Shown: one piece after another, positions 9,053-18,964 of the stretch | Layout: every line of letters begins with the position of its first letter | Numbering within the stretch: position 1 is the first letter of the stretch | Assembly (NCBI GenBank): GCA_030403585.1 | Contig: JAUEPE010000014.1 | Location: 1-64,000 of the forward strand | Reading direction: 5' to 3' | Length of the DNA: 64,000 nt | DNA from: Frankia sp. RB7 | GTDB lineage: Bacteria > Pseudomonadota > Alphaproteobacteria > Rhizobiales > Xanthobacteraceae | Program-made: the position numbers and the translations under genes | The notes under the pieces: model-generated | What the model saw: the letters and a program-made list of their open reading frames with translations, nothing else | The model's database searches: none | What the model was told of the DNA's origin: nothing

Positions 9053-11092
9053 ATGTCCGGGCGTACCGCGTCGCCGTCGAAGCGCAGCATATTTCCGACC
9101 CTCCGGTTCCGCGCCAAGATCATCCTCGGCTTTGCCGCCGTGCTGGTGATCTCCGCCGGCAGCATGGCCTTCGCCTATTTCGGCTTCGAACGGGTCTCGT
9201 CCGGCGTCGGGTCCTATCGCTCGAGCGTCTCAGAGGCCGATCTCGCCCGCAACATCGACCGCGAGCTGCTCGGCTACCGCTCGGCCGTCAAATATTTCGT
9301 CGTCACCGGCAAGGAAGATGACGCCAAGGCGGCGCTGGATGCCGAAGCCAGCCTGAAGACGGCCATCGACCAGGCCGTCAAGAGCGCCAAGACGCCGGCG
9401 CGGCAGGACAGCCTCGACAAGCTCGCCAAGGAGTTTGCGAATTTCTCCGCGACCTTCGCCAAGGTTCTCCAGGCCAAGCGCGACAGCACGCTGCTGGTGC
9501 AGAACCAGCTCTCGCGCCAAGCCAATCTGCTGAAGTACAAGCTCGACGACATCGGCAACAACGCCTCCGATTCCGAGGCGCAGGCGATCGAGTTCGGCAC
9601 CAAGCAGGTCAACGCCCAGTTCCAGACCGCAAGCGCGGCGGCGACCAATTTCGTGCTGACGTCCGATCAGACGATCGCGACCAGTGCGCTGGCCCGGCTG
9701 AAATTCGTCGAGAACTCGCTCGGTGCGGTCTATTCCATGGACGACAAGATCGTCGCCGGCCTGAAGGACGCCAAGACCATCCTGGTCGCCTATCGCGAAG
9801 CGCTCGAGAAGCTGATCGCCAACGCCAAGCTGGTCGACGAGCTCGTCACCGAGATGAGCGGCTCGGCGGGCGCGATCCTTCGGGGCGCCACGGCCATGAA
9901 GGCGGATCTGGTCGCTGAACAGCAGCGGCTGGATTCGGAATCGGCAGCGACCATCGGCAAGACTGAGCAATTGGTGCTGATGCTCGCTGTCGGCGGCACG
10001 CTGCTCGGCGCGATCCTCGCCTTCCTGCTCGGCACCGGTATCTCGCGGCCGATGATCGCGATGTGCAAGGCAATGCGCGAGCTGGCCTCGGGCAATTTCG
10101 ACGTCGTGCTGCCGGGCCTCGGCCGCAAGGACGAGATCGGCGAGATGGCCGGCGCGGTCGAGGAGTTCAAGGTTCAGGCCGTCGCCAAGGCCGAGCGCGA
10201 TGCCGCCGCCAGCGAAGCCCAGAACAAGGATCTGGCCACGGCGCGTCGCTCCGAGCTGATTCGCTTTGCCGATGATTTCGAGAGCGCGGTCGGCGCGATT
10301 GTGTCCAACGTCTCTGCCTCTGCCGTGCAGCTCGAATCCTCGGCCTCCACATTGACCCGCACCGCCGAGACCACGCAGACTCTGTCGAGCCAGGTTGCAG
10401 GCGTTTCAGAGCAGGCCTCCAGCAACATGCAATCGGTCGCAACCGCGACCGAGGAATTGTCGGCCTCGGTCGAGGAGATCGGCCGCCAGGTTCGCGATTC
10501 CAGCCGTATTGCCGAGGCCGCCGTGGTGCAGGCCAAGGAGACCGACGGCCGCATCGGCAAGCTGTCGCACGCGGCCCAGCAGATCGGCGAAGTCGTCAAG
10601 CTGATCACGGCGATTGCCGAGCAGACCAATCTTCTGGCGCTGAACGCCACGATCGAAGCCGCCCGTGCCGGTGAAGCCGGTCGCGGGTTCGCCGTGGTCG
10701 CGAGCGAAGTAAAATCCTTGGCGAGCCAGACCGCGAAAGCCACCGACGAGATTTCCTCCCACATCACTGGCATGCAGGGCGCGACCGCCGAGTCGGTCGC
10801 TGCGATCAAGGAAATCGGCGCGACCATCGGCAAAATCTCGTCGATCTCGACCTCGATTGCGAGCGCGGTGGAAGAGCAGGGCGCCGCGACCCAGGAGATC
10901 GCCCGCAGCGTCCAGAACGTCGCGCAAGGTACCCAGGCCGCCGCGACCGACATTGGCCAGGTCAATCGCGGCGCCGCCGAAACCGGCTCGGCCTCGGAAG
11001 AGGTGCTGAACTCGGCGAAGACGCTGTCGTCCGAAAGCACGCGGCTGCGCGCCGAGCTCGACCGCTTCATGGCGAATATCCGGGCGGCGTAG
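9053..11092 (+). CDS. Methyl-accepting chemotaxis protein (first of a tandem pair)
   Basis: Transmembrane chemoreceptor of 679 residues. Order: short cytoplasmic tail, TM1 (about 20-45, [15 protein letters not shown]), a roughly 260-residue helical periplasmic sensor domain, TM2 (about 305-330), HAMP ([16 protein letters not shown]), and a signalling domain with the hairpin tip [20 protein letters not shown]. It ends in FMANIRAA and lacks a CheR/CheB docking pentapeptide. Start at 9053 is preferred over an in-frame ATG 135 bp upstream because GGGGGTTGGGA precedes it and the N-terminus then matches its paralogue. No chemotaxis kinase genes are nearby. Confidence 0.93.
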   Translation: MSGRTASPSKRSIFPTLRFRAKIILGFAAVLVISAGSMAFAYFGFERVSSGVGSYRSSVSEADLARNIDRELLGYRSAVKYFVVTGKEDDAKAALDAEASLKTAIDQAVKSAKTPARQDSLDKLAKEFANFSATFAKVLQAKRDSTLLVQNQLSRQANLLKYKLDDIGNNASDSEAQAIEFGTKQVNAQFQTASAAATNFVLTSDQTIATSALARLKFVENSLGAVYSMDDKIVAGLKDAKTILVAYREALEKLIANAKLVDELVTEMSGSAGAILRGATAMKADLVAEQQRLDSESAATIGKTEQLVLMLAVGGTLLGAILAFLLGTGISRPMIAMCKAMRELASGNFDVVLPGLGRKDEIGEMAGAVEEFKVQAVAKAERDAAASEAQNKDLATARRSELIRFADDFESAVGAIVSNVSASAVQLESSASTLTRTAETTQTLSSQVAGVSEQASSNMQSVATATEELSASVEEIGRQVRDSSRIAEAAVVQAKETDGRIGKLSHAAQQIGEVVKLITAIAEQTNLLALNATIEAARAGEAGRGFAVVASEVKSLASQTAKATDEISSHITGMQGATAESVAAIKEIGATIGKISSISTSIASAVEEQGAATQEIARSVQNVAQGTQAAATDIGQVNRGAAETGSASEEVLNSAKTLSSESTRLRAELDRFMANIRAA

Positions 11093-11137
11093 GGTCCCGG
11101 CTCGGGCTACCCGCGTCAGCTAACCGCAAGTTGCGAC

Positions 11138-11155
11138 GGCGGTAAATTTACCGCC
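11138..11155. promoter_or_regulatory. Perfect 18-bp palindrome upstream of the second chemoreceptor
   Basis: GGCGGTAAATTTACCGCC is identical to its own reverse complement and is followed by GCTTATCC. It lies 46 bp after the first receptor stop codon and 92 bp before the second start. A degenerate copy is found upstream of the first receptor. It is a likely dimeric-repressor or activator site. Confidence 0.55.
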
Positions 11156-11247
11156 GCTTATCCTTTGCCATTTACCGTGCATTCGAGTCGGGGGCGGGCT
11201 GCTTCCCGGCCGCGCCTGGTTTTCCGCGAATGGAATGGGGTGGGGGA

Positions 11248-13281
11248 ATGTCCGTGAAGTCGAAGCCGAGCTCATCGCAGCTCTTCACCTTGCGTTTTCG
11301 TGCAAAAATCATCCTCGGCTTCGTGGCGGTGCTGGCCATCCTCGCCGTCAGCATGGCATTTGCCTATTTCGGCTTCGAGCGAGTCGCGGGCGCCGTCGCC
11401 TCCTACCGGACCAGCGTGGCGGAAGCCGACCTGGCGCGGACCATCGATCGCGAATTGATCAGCTATCAGGGACTGACCCGGGCCTACACGCTGACTGGCG
11501 CCGCGGACGACGAAACCGCGGCCAAGGCGGCCGAAGAGAGGTTGAAGGCAGCGATCGCCAAGTCGATGTCGGCCACGACGGGCGCGGCGCGCCGCGAACA
11601 GATCGGCAAGCTCGAGGCCGACTTCCAGCGCTTCGCAAAGGTTTTCGGCGAGATCATCACGCTGACGCGCGAGAACAACAAGATCGCGACCGACGAGCTG
11701 AACAGCGTCGGAAACAAGATCCGCTTCAAGTTCGACGACCTCGCCGATACTGCGGCGCTCGCCGGCCTTGCATCGGTCCAGACCACGGCCAAGGACATCA
11801 CCTCGCAATATCTCGCGGTCTCCACCTCGGTCAGCGCCTTCGTCGCCAAGCCCGAGCCGAAGACCGCGGACGGCGTGATTGCCCGCATCAAGTTCCTGGA
11901 GACGCTGCTGGTCTCGATCTACGCCAATGACCAGAAGATCACCGACCGCGTCACCGAGATCGGTGGTCTGCTGAAGCAGTACCGTGCGTCCTTTGCAAAG
12001 CTCTCCGACAACGTGAAGATCATCGTCAAGTCGAACGGCGAGATGACCAAGACGGCTGCATCCATCCTCAAGCTCTCGGGCGAGTTGCGGTCGGACCTGT
12101 CGGCCGATCAGCAGCGCATCGAGACGAACGCCAATGCGACGATCGGGGAAACCGAGCGGCTGATGCTGATGCTGGCGCTGGGTGGTCTTGCCATCGGTGC
12201 CGTGCTGGCCCTGATGCTCGGCAATGGCATCTCGCGGCCGATGATTGCGATGTGCAAGGCGATGCGCGAGCTGGCCTCGGGCAATTTCGACGTCGTGCTG
12301 CCGGGTTTGGGGCGCAAGGACGAGATCGGCGAGATGGCCGGCGCGGTCGAGGAATTCAAGGTGCAGGCGGTGGCCAAGGCCGAGCGCGATGCCGCCGCCA
12401 GCGAAGCCCAGAACAAGGAGCAGGCCGCAAGTCGCCGCGGCGAGCTGATCCGGTTTGCCGATGATTTCGAGAGCGCCGTCGGCGCCATCGTGTCGAACGT
12501 CTCGGCCTCGGCCGTGCAACTCGAATCCTCGGCGTCCACGCTGACCCGCACCGCCGAGACCACGCAGACCCTGTCGAGCCAGGTCGCCGGCGTGTCAGAG
12601 CAGGCTTCCAGCAACATGCAATCGGTCGCAACCGCGACCGAAGAGCTCTCGGCCTCGGTCGAGGAGATCGGCCGCCAGGTCCGCGATTCCAGCCGCATCG
12701 CCGAAGCAGCGGTGGTGCAGGCCAAGGAGACCGACAGCCGCATCGGAAAACTCTCGCATGCTGCCCAGCAGATCGGCGAAGTCGTCAAGCTGATCACGGC
12801 GATCGCCGAACAGACCAATCTTCTCGCGTTGAACGCCACCATCGAGGCGGCGCGCGCCGGTGAAGCCGGCCGCGGCTTTGCGGTAGTCGCGAGCGAAGTG
12901 AAGTCGCTGGCGAGCCAGACCGCTAAAGCCACCGACGAGATTTCCACGCACATCATGGGCATGCAGGGCGCCACCGCCGAATCGGTCGCCGCGATCAAGG
13001 AGATCGGCGCCACCATCGGTCAGATCTCGTCGATCTCGACGTCGATTGCGAGTGCCGTCGAACAGCAGGGCGCCGCGACCCAGGAGATCGCCCGCAGCGT
13101 CCAGACCGTCGCCCAGGGCACCCAGACTGCCGCCACCGACATCGGCCAGGTCAATCGTGGTGCCGCCGAAACCGGCTCGGCCTCGGAAGAGGTGCTGAAT
13201 TCGGCGAAGACGTTGTCGAGCGAAAGCACGCGGCTTCGCGCCGAGCTCGATCGGTTCATGGCGAATATCCGGGCGGCGTAA
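11248..13281 (+). CDS. Methyl-accepting chemotaxis protein (second of a tandem pair)
   Basis: Chemoreceptor of 677 residues, paralogue of the preceding gene. The sensor domain (about residues 45-300) is clearly diverged, while HAMP and signalling domain (from [10 protein letters not shown] onward) are nearly identical to the first copy, down to the same last residues. This pattern fits tandem duplication followed by sensor divergence or by gene conversion of the 3' half. Start 11248 follows GGGTGGGGGA and aligns with the first copy. No CheR-docking pentapeptide is present. Ligand unknown. Confidence 0.93.
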   Translation: MSVKSKPSSSQLFTLRFRAKIILGFVAVLAILAVSMAFAYFGFERVAGAVASYRTSVAEADLARTIDRELISYQGLTRAYTLTGAADDETAAKAAEERLKAAIAKSMSATTGAARREQIGKLEADFQRFAKVFGEIITLTRENNKIATDELNSVGNKIRFKFDDLADTAALAGLASVQTTAKDITSQYLAVSTSVSAFVAKPEPKTADGVIARIKFLETLLVSIYANDQKITDRVTEIGGLLKQYRASFAKLSDNVKIIVKSNGEMTKTAASILKLSGELRSDLSADQQRIETNANATIGETERLMLMLALGGLAIGAVLALMLGNGISRPMIAMCKAMRELASGNFDVVLPGLGRKDEIGEMAGAVEEFKVQAVAKAERDAAASEAQNKEQAASRRGELIRFADDFESAVGAIVSNVSASAVQLESSASTLTRTAETTQTLSSQVAGVSEQASSNMQSVATATEELSASVEEIGRQVRDSSRIAEAAVVQAKETDSRIGKLSHAAQQIGEVVKLITAIAEQTNLLALNATIEAARAGEAGRGFAVVASEVKSLASQTAKATDEISTHIMGMQGATAESVAAIKEIGATIGQISSISTSIASAVEQQGAATQEIARSVQTVAQGTQTAATDIGQVNRGAAETGSASEEVLNSAKTLSSESTRLRAELDRFMANIRAA

Positions 13282-13332
13282 CGCTCGCCGCGCATCGGTC
13301 CGCGTCTGAAGACCTCGCTGCTGCTGCCTCAT

Positions 13333-13393
13333 ACTCCGCTGTCGTCCCGGCCTAGTGCGCAATTGCGCACGGGGGCCGGGACGACAGCGGAGT
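13333..13393. repeat. Long palindrome of the GTCGTCCCGG family
   Basis: A 20-bp perfect stem (ACTCCGCTGTCGTCCCGGCC with its complement) encloses a loop that itself contains the palindrome TGCGCAATTGCGCA. The same arms and the same inner palindrome recur at 47746-47792, and related arms at 40706-40875 and 53909-53934. Dispersed genus-specific intergenic repeat; may also end transcription of the receptor genes. Confidence 0.75.
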
Positions 13394-13517
13394 AAAGATC
13401 GTCGTCCGAGGCCGGAAACGGTCGGCATTCGCTGCAGTTCCCATGGGAACCCTCCCTTGCCGCAGACGTTGTCGCAGGTGGCAGGCGGAATGCCGCACCC
13501 CATGACCCAGCAACGCG

Positions 13518-15005
13518 ATGGAATTGCAGCAGAGCCGAGCGCTGAATGATGGACTTGTCGTCTCGGCGGCGGCCGCGACCGATCGCATCATCGAGACCAG
13601 CATCCCCGCGCGACTCGATGCGCTGCCCTGGAGCGGCTTTCACACCCGTGTCGTGCTGGCGCTTGGCATCACCTGGATTCTCGACGGGCTCGAGGTGACG
13701 TTGGCCGGCGCGCTCTCGGGCGCGCTGAAGCAGAGCCCGACACTGCACTTCTCCAACCTCGACCTTGGTGTTGCGAACTCGGCTTACCTTGCAGGCGCCG
13801 TGCTCGGCGCGCTCGGCTTCGGCTGGTTGACGGATCGCATCGGCCGCAAAAAGCTGTTCTTCATCACGCTCGCGCTCTACCTCTCCGCGACGGCCGCGAC
13901 CGCTCTCTCGTGGAATATCGCAAGCTACGCGCTGTTTCGCTTCCTGACCGGCGCCGGCATCGGCGGCGAGTACACCGCGATCAACTCGACCATCCAGGAG
14001 CTGGTGCCGGCGCGCTACCGCGGCTGGACGGATCTGGTCATCAACGGCAGTTTCTGGATCGGCGCGGCGATGGGTGCGGTCGCAGCCATCGTGCTGCTCG
14101 ATCCCGCGGTGATCGACCCCGACCTTGGCTGGCGTCTTGCCTATCTCATCGGCGCGACCATCGGTCTCGTCGTGCTTTTGATGCGGATGTGGATTCCGGA
14201 AAGTCCGCGCTGGCTGATGATCCATGGCCGCCCGGACCAGGCCCACAAGATCGTCGACGACATCGAGCGCTCGGTGATCGGGCATGATCAGGATGCGAGC
14301 GACGGGCGCTTCGCCAAGATGCGGCTGAAGATGCGCGACCACACCCCGATCAGCGAAGTCATGCACACGCTGTTCGTCACCTATCGCCAGCGTTCGCTGG
14401 TCGGCCTGGTGCTGATGGTCGCGCAGGCCTTCTTCTACAACGCGATCTTCTTTACCTTCGCTCTGGTGCTGACCGATTTCTACGGCATCAGCGCCGGCCA
14501 TGTCGGCTGGTACCTGCTGCCGTTCGCCGCCGGCAACTTCCTCGGTCCGCTGCTGCTCGGCCGCCTGTTCGATACGCTCGGTCGCCGCACCATGATCGCG
14601 TTCACCTATGGTGTCTCCGGCCTGCTGCTGGCGGTGTCAGGCTATCTGTTCTCGATCGGGGCGCTCAGCGCGCAGGGGCAGACCATCGCCTGGATGGTGA
14701 TCTTCTTCTTTGCCTCGCCTGCGGCGAGCGCGGCCTATCTCACTGTCAGCGAAACCTTCCCGCTCGAAGTTCGCGCGCTGGCGATCGCGGTGTTCTATGC
14801 GGTGGGCACCGGCATCGGCGGGGTCGCGGGCCCCGCATTGTTCGGCGCGCTGATCGATACGGGATCACGCAACAGCGTGTTCGCCGGCTATTTGCTGGGA
14901 GCCGTCTTGATGATTGCGGCTGCGATCGTAGCGTGGCGCTATGCCATTTCCGCGGAACGCAAATCGCTCGAAGAAATCGCGCGGCCGCTCGCCTCCATGG
15001 AGTAG
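13518..15005 (+). CDS. MFS transporter linked to trehalose genes
   Basis: Inner-membrane transporter of 495 residues and about 12 membrane segments, resembling the sugar porter / aromatic acid-H+ symporter type. The MFS signature DRIGRKKLFF occurs about residue 113, and the N-terminal helix has ITWILDGLEVTLAGAL. PESPRWL in the central loop is typical of sugar porters. Only 3 bp separate its stop codon from otsB, so it is co-transcribed with trehalose synthesis genes; a role in sugar or osmolyte transport is inferred. No good ribosome binding site precedes ATG 13518, and a later start is possible. Confidence 0.85.
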   Translation: MELQQSRALNDGLVVSAAAATDRIIETSIPARLDALPWSGFHTRVVLALGITWILDGLEVTLAGALSGALKQSPTLHFSNLDLGVANSAYLAGAVLGALGFGWLTDRIGRKKLFFITLALYLSATAATALSWNIASYALFRFLTGAGIGGEYTAINSTIQELVPARYRGWTDLVINGSFWIGAAMGAVAAIVLLDPAVIDPDLGWRLAYLIGATIGLVVLLMRMWIPESPRWLMIHGRPDQAHKIVDDIERSVIGHDQDASDGRFAKMRLKMRDHTPISEVMHTLFVTYRQRSLVGLVLMVAQAFFYNAIFFTFALVLTDFYGISAGHVGWYLLPFAAGNFLGPLLLGRLFDTLGRRTMIAFTYGVSGLLLAVSGYLFSIGALSAQGQTIAWMVIFFFASPAASAAYLTVSETFPLEVRALAIAVFYAVGTGIGGVAGPALFGALIDTGSRNSVFAGYLLGAVLMIAAAIVAWRYAISAERKSLEEIARPLASME

Positions 15006-15008
15006 ACT

Positions 15009-15830
15009 ATGAAATCGGAACTCGCTGAACTGGACCAGAAGCGCGCCATGCTCGTCGATGAAACGCCTGACGCTGTACCGGTGCCGCACGCGCTCGTGCC
15101 GCATCTCGGCGAGACCGCGATCCTGCTCGACATCGACGGCACGTTGCTCGATTTGATGCCGACGCCGCGCGAGGTGTGGGTGCCGCCGGGCCTGTCGGAA
15201 ACGCTGCAGCATCTGACCGAGCGCACCTCGGGTGCGCTGGCCATGGTCAGCGGCCGCTCGCTCAACGACATCGACCTGATCTTCGCGCCCGATGTTTTTC
15301 GCGCCGTCGCCGGCCACGGTGCGGAGATGCGGCTGTCGGTGGGCAATGAGGCCGACGACGTGCACGCGCCGCCGATGGACAAGGAGCTGAAGCGGCGGCT
15401 TGCCGCAATCGCAAAGCTCAGCCCCGGCATTCTGCTCGAGGACAAGGGCTATTCGCTGGCGCTGCATTACCGCCTCGCGCCGCATGCGGAGAAGGCGATC
15501 TATGAAGCCGTCTCGCTGATCCGGGCCGATCTGCCCAATGCGCCGATCGAAATTTTGCCTGGCAAGTTCGTCTGCGAGATCAAGCATTCCGGTTTCACCA
15601 AGGCGACCGGCGTGCGCGAGCTGATGAAGCATGAGCCCTTCAAAGGACGCCGCCCGATCTTCATCGGCGACGACGTCACCGATGAAACCGTGTTCGCGAT
15701 CATGCCCGACATGAACGGACTCTCCTTCTCGGTCGGCCGCCGCGCCATCGGCGTCAACGGTCACTTCGATGCGCCGAAAGATGTGCGTGCGTTCCTCGCG
15801 CGTCTGCTCGACGATACGAGGTTGGAATAA
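15009..15830 (+). CDS. otsB: Trehalose-6-phosphate phosphatase
   Basis: HAD-superfamily phosphatase that releases trehalose from trehalose 6-phosphate. The nucleophile motif LLDIDGTLLD is at about residue 39, followed by SGRS and, near the C-terminus, GDDVTDE carrying the Mg2+-binding aspartates. Length of 273 residues is normal. Start ATG lies 3 bp after the MFS gene. The product acts directly on the OtsA product encoded next; here phosphatase precedes synthase. Confidence 0.96.
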   Translation: MKSELAELDQKRAMLVDETPDAVPVPHALVPHLGETAILLDIDGTLLDLMPTPREVWVPPGLSETLQHLTERTSGALAMVSGRSLNDIDLIFAPDVFRAVAGHGAEMRLSVGNEADDVHAPPMDKELKRRLAAIAKLSPGILLEDKGYSLALHYRLAPHAEKAIYEAVSLIRADLPNAPIEILPGKFVCEIKHSGFTKATGVRELMKHEPFKGRRPIFIGDDVTDETVFAIMPDMNGLSFSVGRRAIGVNGHFDAPKDVRAFLARLLDDTRLE

Positions 15831-16067
15831 GGCCGCGACATCTCGGGGCCACATTGTCCTCGCGTTGGTTCCGTTGCGCGCGTCATTCGTGCGGCCCATC
15901 TCCGTCACGAAAGCTGCCTTTGTTGAATGAAATCGCCGGGTTCCCTTAAGGAAAAACGGGTTCCAACGCGCGCGCCCGATTTTGGTTTCAATCCGAAGAA
16001 ATGATGACAGGAACCATATTGATGAACATCAGTTAAACAGGGTGGAATGAACAGGAGGGGACGGCCT

Positions 16068-17531
16068 GTGAAATTAGTCGTCGTTTCGAATCGAGTTGCG
16101 CGCGGTAAACCCAACGAACCCATGACGGGCGGCCTCGCTGCGGCATTGCTTCCGGTGGTGGAGCATTCGGGTGCTATCTGGGTGGGTTCCTCCGGCCGCG
16201 TGCGTGACGGCCATCAGAAGGAGCCTTTCGCCGAGATCGAGGCGTTGGGCTCTGGCGCGATTGCGACACTGGATCTGCCGGCGGCGCATTACGGCGGTTA
16301 CTACGAAGGCTTCGCCAATTCGGCGCTGTGGCCGGCGCTGCATTCGCGCAGCGATCTGATCCGCGTCTCGCGCGACGACTATGTCAGCTATCGCGAGGTC
16401 AACGCGTTCATGGCGCGCGCCTTGATGCGCTTCCGCAAGCCGGAGACTGCGTTCTGGGTGCAGGACTATCATTTTCTCGCGCTCGGGGCGGAGTTGCGCG
16501 ATCTCGGCGTCGATGACCCCATCGGCTTCTTCCTGCACACGCCGTGGCCGGTCGCGGCCGTGATGCAGGGCGTGCCCAATCATCGCGAGCTGATCACGGC
16601 GATGCTGGCCTATGATCTGCTTGGTTTCCAGACCGACGAGGATTGCTTGAATTTCCTCGCCTATGCCAGCGGCGAGCTCGGCCTCACGATCGAGGATGGG
16701 GTCGTCGTCTCCCAGCATGGCCGTACGCGCTGCGAAGTGTTTCCGATCGGCATCGATGCGGAGAAGTTTGCAGCCTATGCCGCGAAGTCGGTGTCGCATC
16801 CCGATGTATCGCGGCTGCGCCGCAGCCTCAACGGCGAGCGGCTCGCGATCGGCGTCGATCGGCTCGACTATTCGAAGGGACTCGTCAACCGCATCAGCGC
16901 GTTCGATCGGCTCTGGACCGAGCAGCCGCAGTTTGCGCGCAGCATCTCGCTGCTGCAGATCGCCAACCCGTCGCGTGGCGCGATCGAAGCGTATGGCAAT
17001 CTCCAGAACGAAGTCGCGCGCCTCGTCACCGACGTCAACGGCCGCCATGGCGAGGTCGACTGGACGCCGATCCGCTATCTCAACAAGGGTTTTAGCCAGG
17101 CCGTGCTGGCAGGCCTCTATCGCACCGCGCAGGTCGGCGTGGTGACGCCGCTGCATGACGGCATGAACCTTGTCGCCAAGGAATATGTCGCCGCGCAAAA
17201 CCCGGCCGATCCCGGCGTGCTGGTGCTGTCGAAGTTCGCCGGTGCTGCCAACGAGCTCGAGACCGCGCTGCTGGTCAATCCGCACGACATCGACGGCATG
17301 GCCCGCGCTATCGCGGTCGCCGCCGCGATGCCGCTCACCGAGCGCAAGATGCGCTGGGAGGCGATGATGAAGACGCTGCGCGGTCACACCATCCAGCAAT
17401 GGTCGTCCGATTTCGTCGCCGCGCTGGAGAAGTGCCGTACCGAGAAAGTCGCGGCCGCCCCGCTCGCCGCACAGCCGCCGCAAGCGCTGCGCTGGCTAAA
17501 GTCGGCGATCTCGGGTGTGCGGTTGATCTGA
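16068..17531 (+). CDS. otsA: Alpha,alpha-trehalose-phosphate synthase (UDP-forming)
   Basis: Family 20 glycosyltransferase joining UDP-glucose and glucose 6-phosphate to trehalose 6-phosphate. Seen: LVVVSNRVARG at the N-terminus, the QDYHFL motif, FFLHTPWP, GVDRLDYSKGL, and the C-terminal TPLHDGMNLVAKEY. The GTG at 16068 is chosen because AGGAGGGG lies 10 bp before it and translation then begins MKLVVVSNR, the family start; the ATG at 16047 would place that binding site inside the gene. A 237-bp gap to otsB could hold a second promoter. Confidence 0.96.
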   Translation: MKLVVVSNRVARGKPNEPMTGGLAAALLPVVEHSGAIWVGSSGRVRDGHQKEPFAEIEALGSGAIATLDLPAAHYGGYYEGFANSALWPALHSRSDLIRVSRDDYVSYREVNAFMARALMRFRKPETAFWVQDYHFLALGAELRDLGVDDPIGFFLHTPWPVAAVMQGVPNHRELITAMLAYDLLGFQTDEDCLNFLAYASGELGLTIEDGVVVSQHGRTRCEVFPIGIDAEKFAAYAAKSVSHPDVSRLRRSLNGERLAIGVDRLDYSKGLVNRISAFDRLWTEQPQFARSISLLQIANPSRGAIEAYGNLQNEVARLVTDVNGRHGEVDWTPIRYLNKGFSQAVLAGLYRTAQVGVVTPLHDGMNLVAKEYVAAQNPADPGVLVLSKFAGAANELETALLVNPHDIDGMARAIAVAAAMPLTERKMRWEAMMKTLRGHTIQQWSSDFVAALEKCRTEKVAAAPLAAQPPQALRWLKSAISGVRLI

Positions 17532-17542
17532 CTTTCTTCTTG

Positions 17543-17566
17543 CTCGCCCCGTTCTTACGGGGTGAG
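17543..17566. terminator. Hairpin between convergent otsA and a small gene
   Basis: CTCGCCCCGT and ACGGGGTGAG pair over 10 positions (one G-U) around a TCTT loop. No T-tract follows on either strand, so it may be a weak bidirectional terminator. Confidence 0.35.
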
Positions 17567-17589
17567 GCAAGCCTCAATAGCAACAAGCC

Positions 17590-17931
17590 TCAATTGCAAT
17601 ACGACACGCCATCCAGAATCGCGCACTGCCGCTTGTTCGGCGCGTTGGGATCGTCCATCGGCACCATGCCCTTGCCCTGGCCGACGAACACGCCGGGCCC
17701 GACATGAACCGAGCTCTTGTTGCCGATGATCACGCTCTGGTGCGGCGTCGAGCTGGAGCGGGTCCCGTCCGGCCAGAGGATGGCATCGCCCGAAAGCATC
17801 CCGCGCCGCCCATCGTCGCAGGTCACATCGACGCCCTGCCGCGTGCAGGCCTGTGCGTTGGCCGGCGCGGTCAAGGCGGCGCCAAGGGCCAAGATCAGGC
17901 TCAGCGCGGCAATGGTTTTGCAGATGGTCAT
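17590..17931 (-). CDS. Small exported protein of unknown function
   Basis: 113 residues. The first 26 form a clear signal peptide (MTICKTIAALSLILALGAAL, cleavage probably after ANA). The mature part has four to five cysteines (QACTRQGVDVTCDDG near the start, CAILDGVSYC at the end) likely to form disulphides in the periplasm, and a central glycine-valine-rich stretch. I do not recognise a named domain. Resembles small conserved bradyrhizobial secreted proteins. It converges with otsA. Confidence 0.75.
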   Translation of the reverse strand: MTICKTIAALSLILALGAALTAPANAQACTRQGVDVTCDDGRRGMLSGDAILWPDGTRSSSTPHQSVIIGNKSSVHVGPGVFVGQGKGMVPMDDPNAPNKRQCAILDGVSYCN

Positions 17932-18127
17932 GGCGTCCCCGGTCGTGTTTGGCGTCCTCGGATGAATCGTCGCGCCAAACCCGCCACGGGTTCAGCCCGT
18001 AACGGGTTCCGGGCGGCCTTTCGTTGCGCGATATTCCTTTGTAAATACAATATGTTGCGGAAAATTAGCCCGATTTACCCGCGATCTCTTGCAAAATCAC
18101 CGGCGCCCCTTCAAGAGAAGGCGCTCC

Positions 18128-18217
18128 GGAGAGATGGCCGAGTGGCTTAAGGCGCACGCTTGGAAAGCGTGTGTGCGGGAAACCGTACCGTGGGTTCGAA
18201 TCCCACTCTCTCCGCCA
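18128..18217 (+). tRNA. tRNA-Ser (anticodon GGA)
   Basis: A 90-nt class II tRNA. Acceptor arms GGAGAGA and TCTCTCC pair perfectly with discriminator G and encoded CCA. The anticodon loop TTGGAAA sits in a CACGC/GCGTG stem, giving anticodon GGA. A long variable arm and the T-loop GGTTCGAATCC are present. Its 3' end is duplicated 4.2 kb downstream (22401-22416), marking it as an insertion target. Confidence 0.97.
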
Positions 18218-18219
18218 GC
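18204..18219 (+). repeat. Putative attL within tRNA-Ser 3' end
   Basis: CACTCTCTCCGCCAGC, covering the tRNA T-stem/acceptor end and two downstream bases. Exact direct copy at 22401-22416. Confidence 0.65.
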
Positions 18220-18334
18220 GCGCGATTTCGTGCGCGATCGGGCGCCGAGATACGCCGCGCCCTTTGCATTTCACCAGATAAGGCAAAGCCCGTTCTCGGG
18301 CGTAGAACTCTTGCCGCTGGAGGTCGCGACGGAT

Positions 18335-18568
18335 CTAATCGATATGTGTCGCGTCAAAGCGTCGCGGCGACTTCGTCGATGATTTTCCGAATACGCAGAA
18401 AAACCTGCCGACGAGGTCGATTTTCAATCCATCCTCATCGTGAAGCGTCTCGTCCGCCAAGCGTGACCAGCTTCTCGCCTCGGCCATCCAGATAGATCGG
18501 TTGGACGGCTCCTGACTTGCAAGCTGCCGGCAAAGTGCAGCGCGAGAACTCAGTTCGAACTGACTCAT
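18335..18568 (-). CDS. Small hypothetical protein
   Basis: 77 residues, no named domain. The N-terminal part MSQFELSSRAALCRQLASQE followed by WMAEARSWSRLADE resembles a family of short helical proteins I associate with Bradyrhizobium, usually beginning with SRA-x-LCRQLA. Of two adjacent ATGs the second (18568) is preferred because GGAGG lies 7 nt before it. The C-terminus is atypical and may be altered. First gene inside the tRNA-Ser insert. Function unknown. Confidence 0.55.
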   Translation of the reverse strand: MSQFELSSRAALCRQLASQEPSNRSIWMAEARSWSRLADETLHDEDGLKIDLVGRFFCVFGKSSTKSPRRFDATHID

Positions 18569-18964
18569 CATCGGCCCTCCCTGCCAGAAGCGCGATGTAC
18601 GCGAGCAGAGCTTTACGCCCTGCGTTGTGCCCGGCCAATTGCCCTCGTGGTCATTGTCCCAAGGGACAGGTCACCGGGATTGACCAAGCCGCGATGCGAC
18701 GCTGGGCAATGTTACGAAAATTCAATTCGTTGATCTGGCTCAAGCGATGCCTGGCAGGAAGACGATGAAAATCGACCGCTGAAGTATGTGCGCGTGCCAG
18801 ATGGAACGTTTCGCAAGCGTCAGCAAACAGTGCTTCACAAAGGACGCGCCGCGGCGAATGACGGCGGGTTCGAGTTTTAGGCAACCACGCCCATGCAGGT
18901 TGCATTGCTTCGCCCATTTGGCCGCCGTCGTCCATTGCTCGCCAGACGAAACTCTGCAGCGGCG
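18569..18964. other. Gene-poor stretch with a possible gene fragment
   Basis: About 400 bp without a complete gene. On the plus strand, 18734-18880 is open without a start codon and encodes a protein-like tail (DENRPLKYVRVPDG, ending NDGGFEF and a TAG stop), which may be the C-terminal remnant of a small gene. TGTCCCAAGGGACA at 18655-18668 is a perfect 14-bp palindrome. Nothing else was found. Confidence 0.35.
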
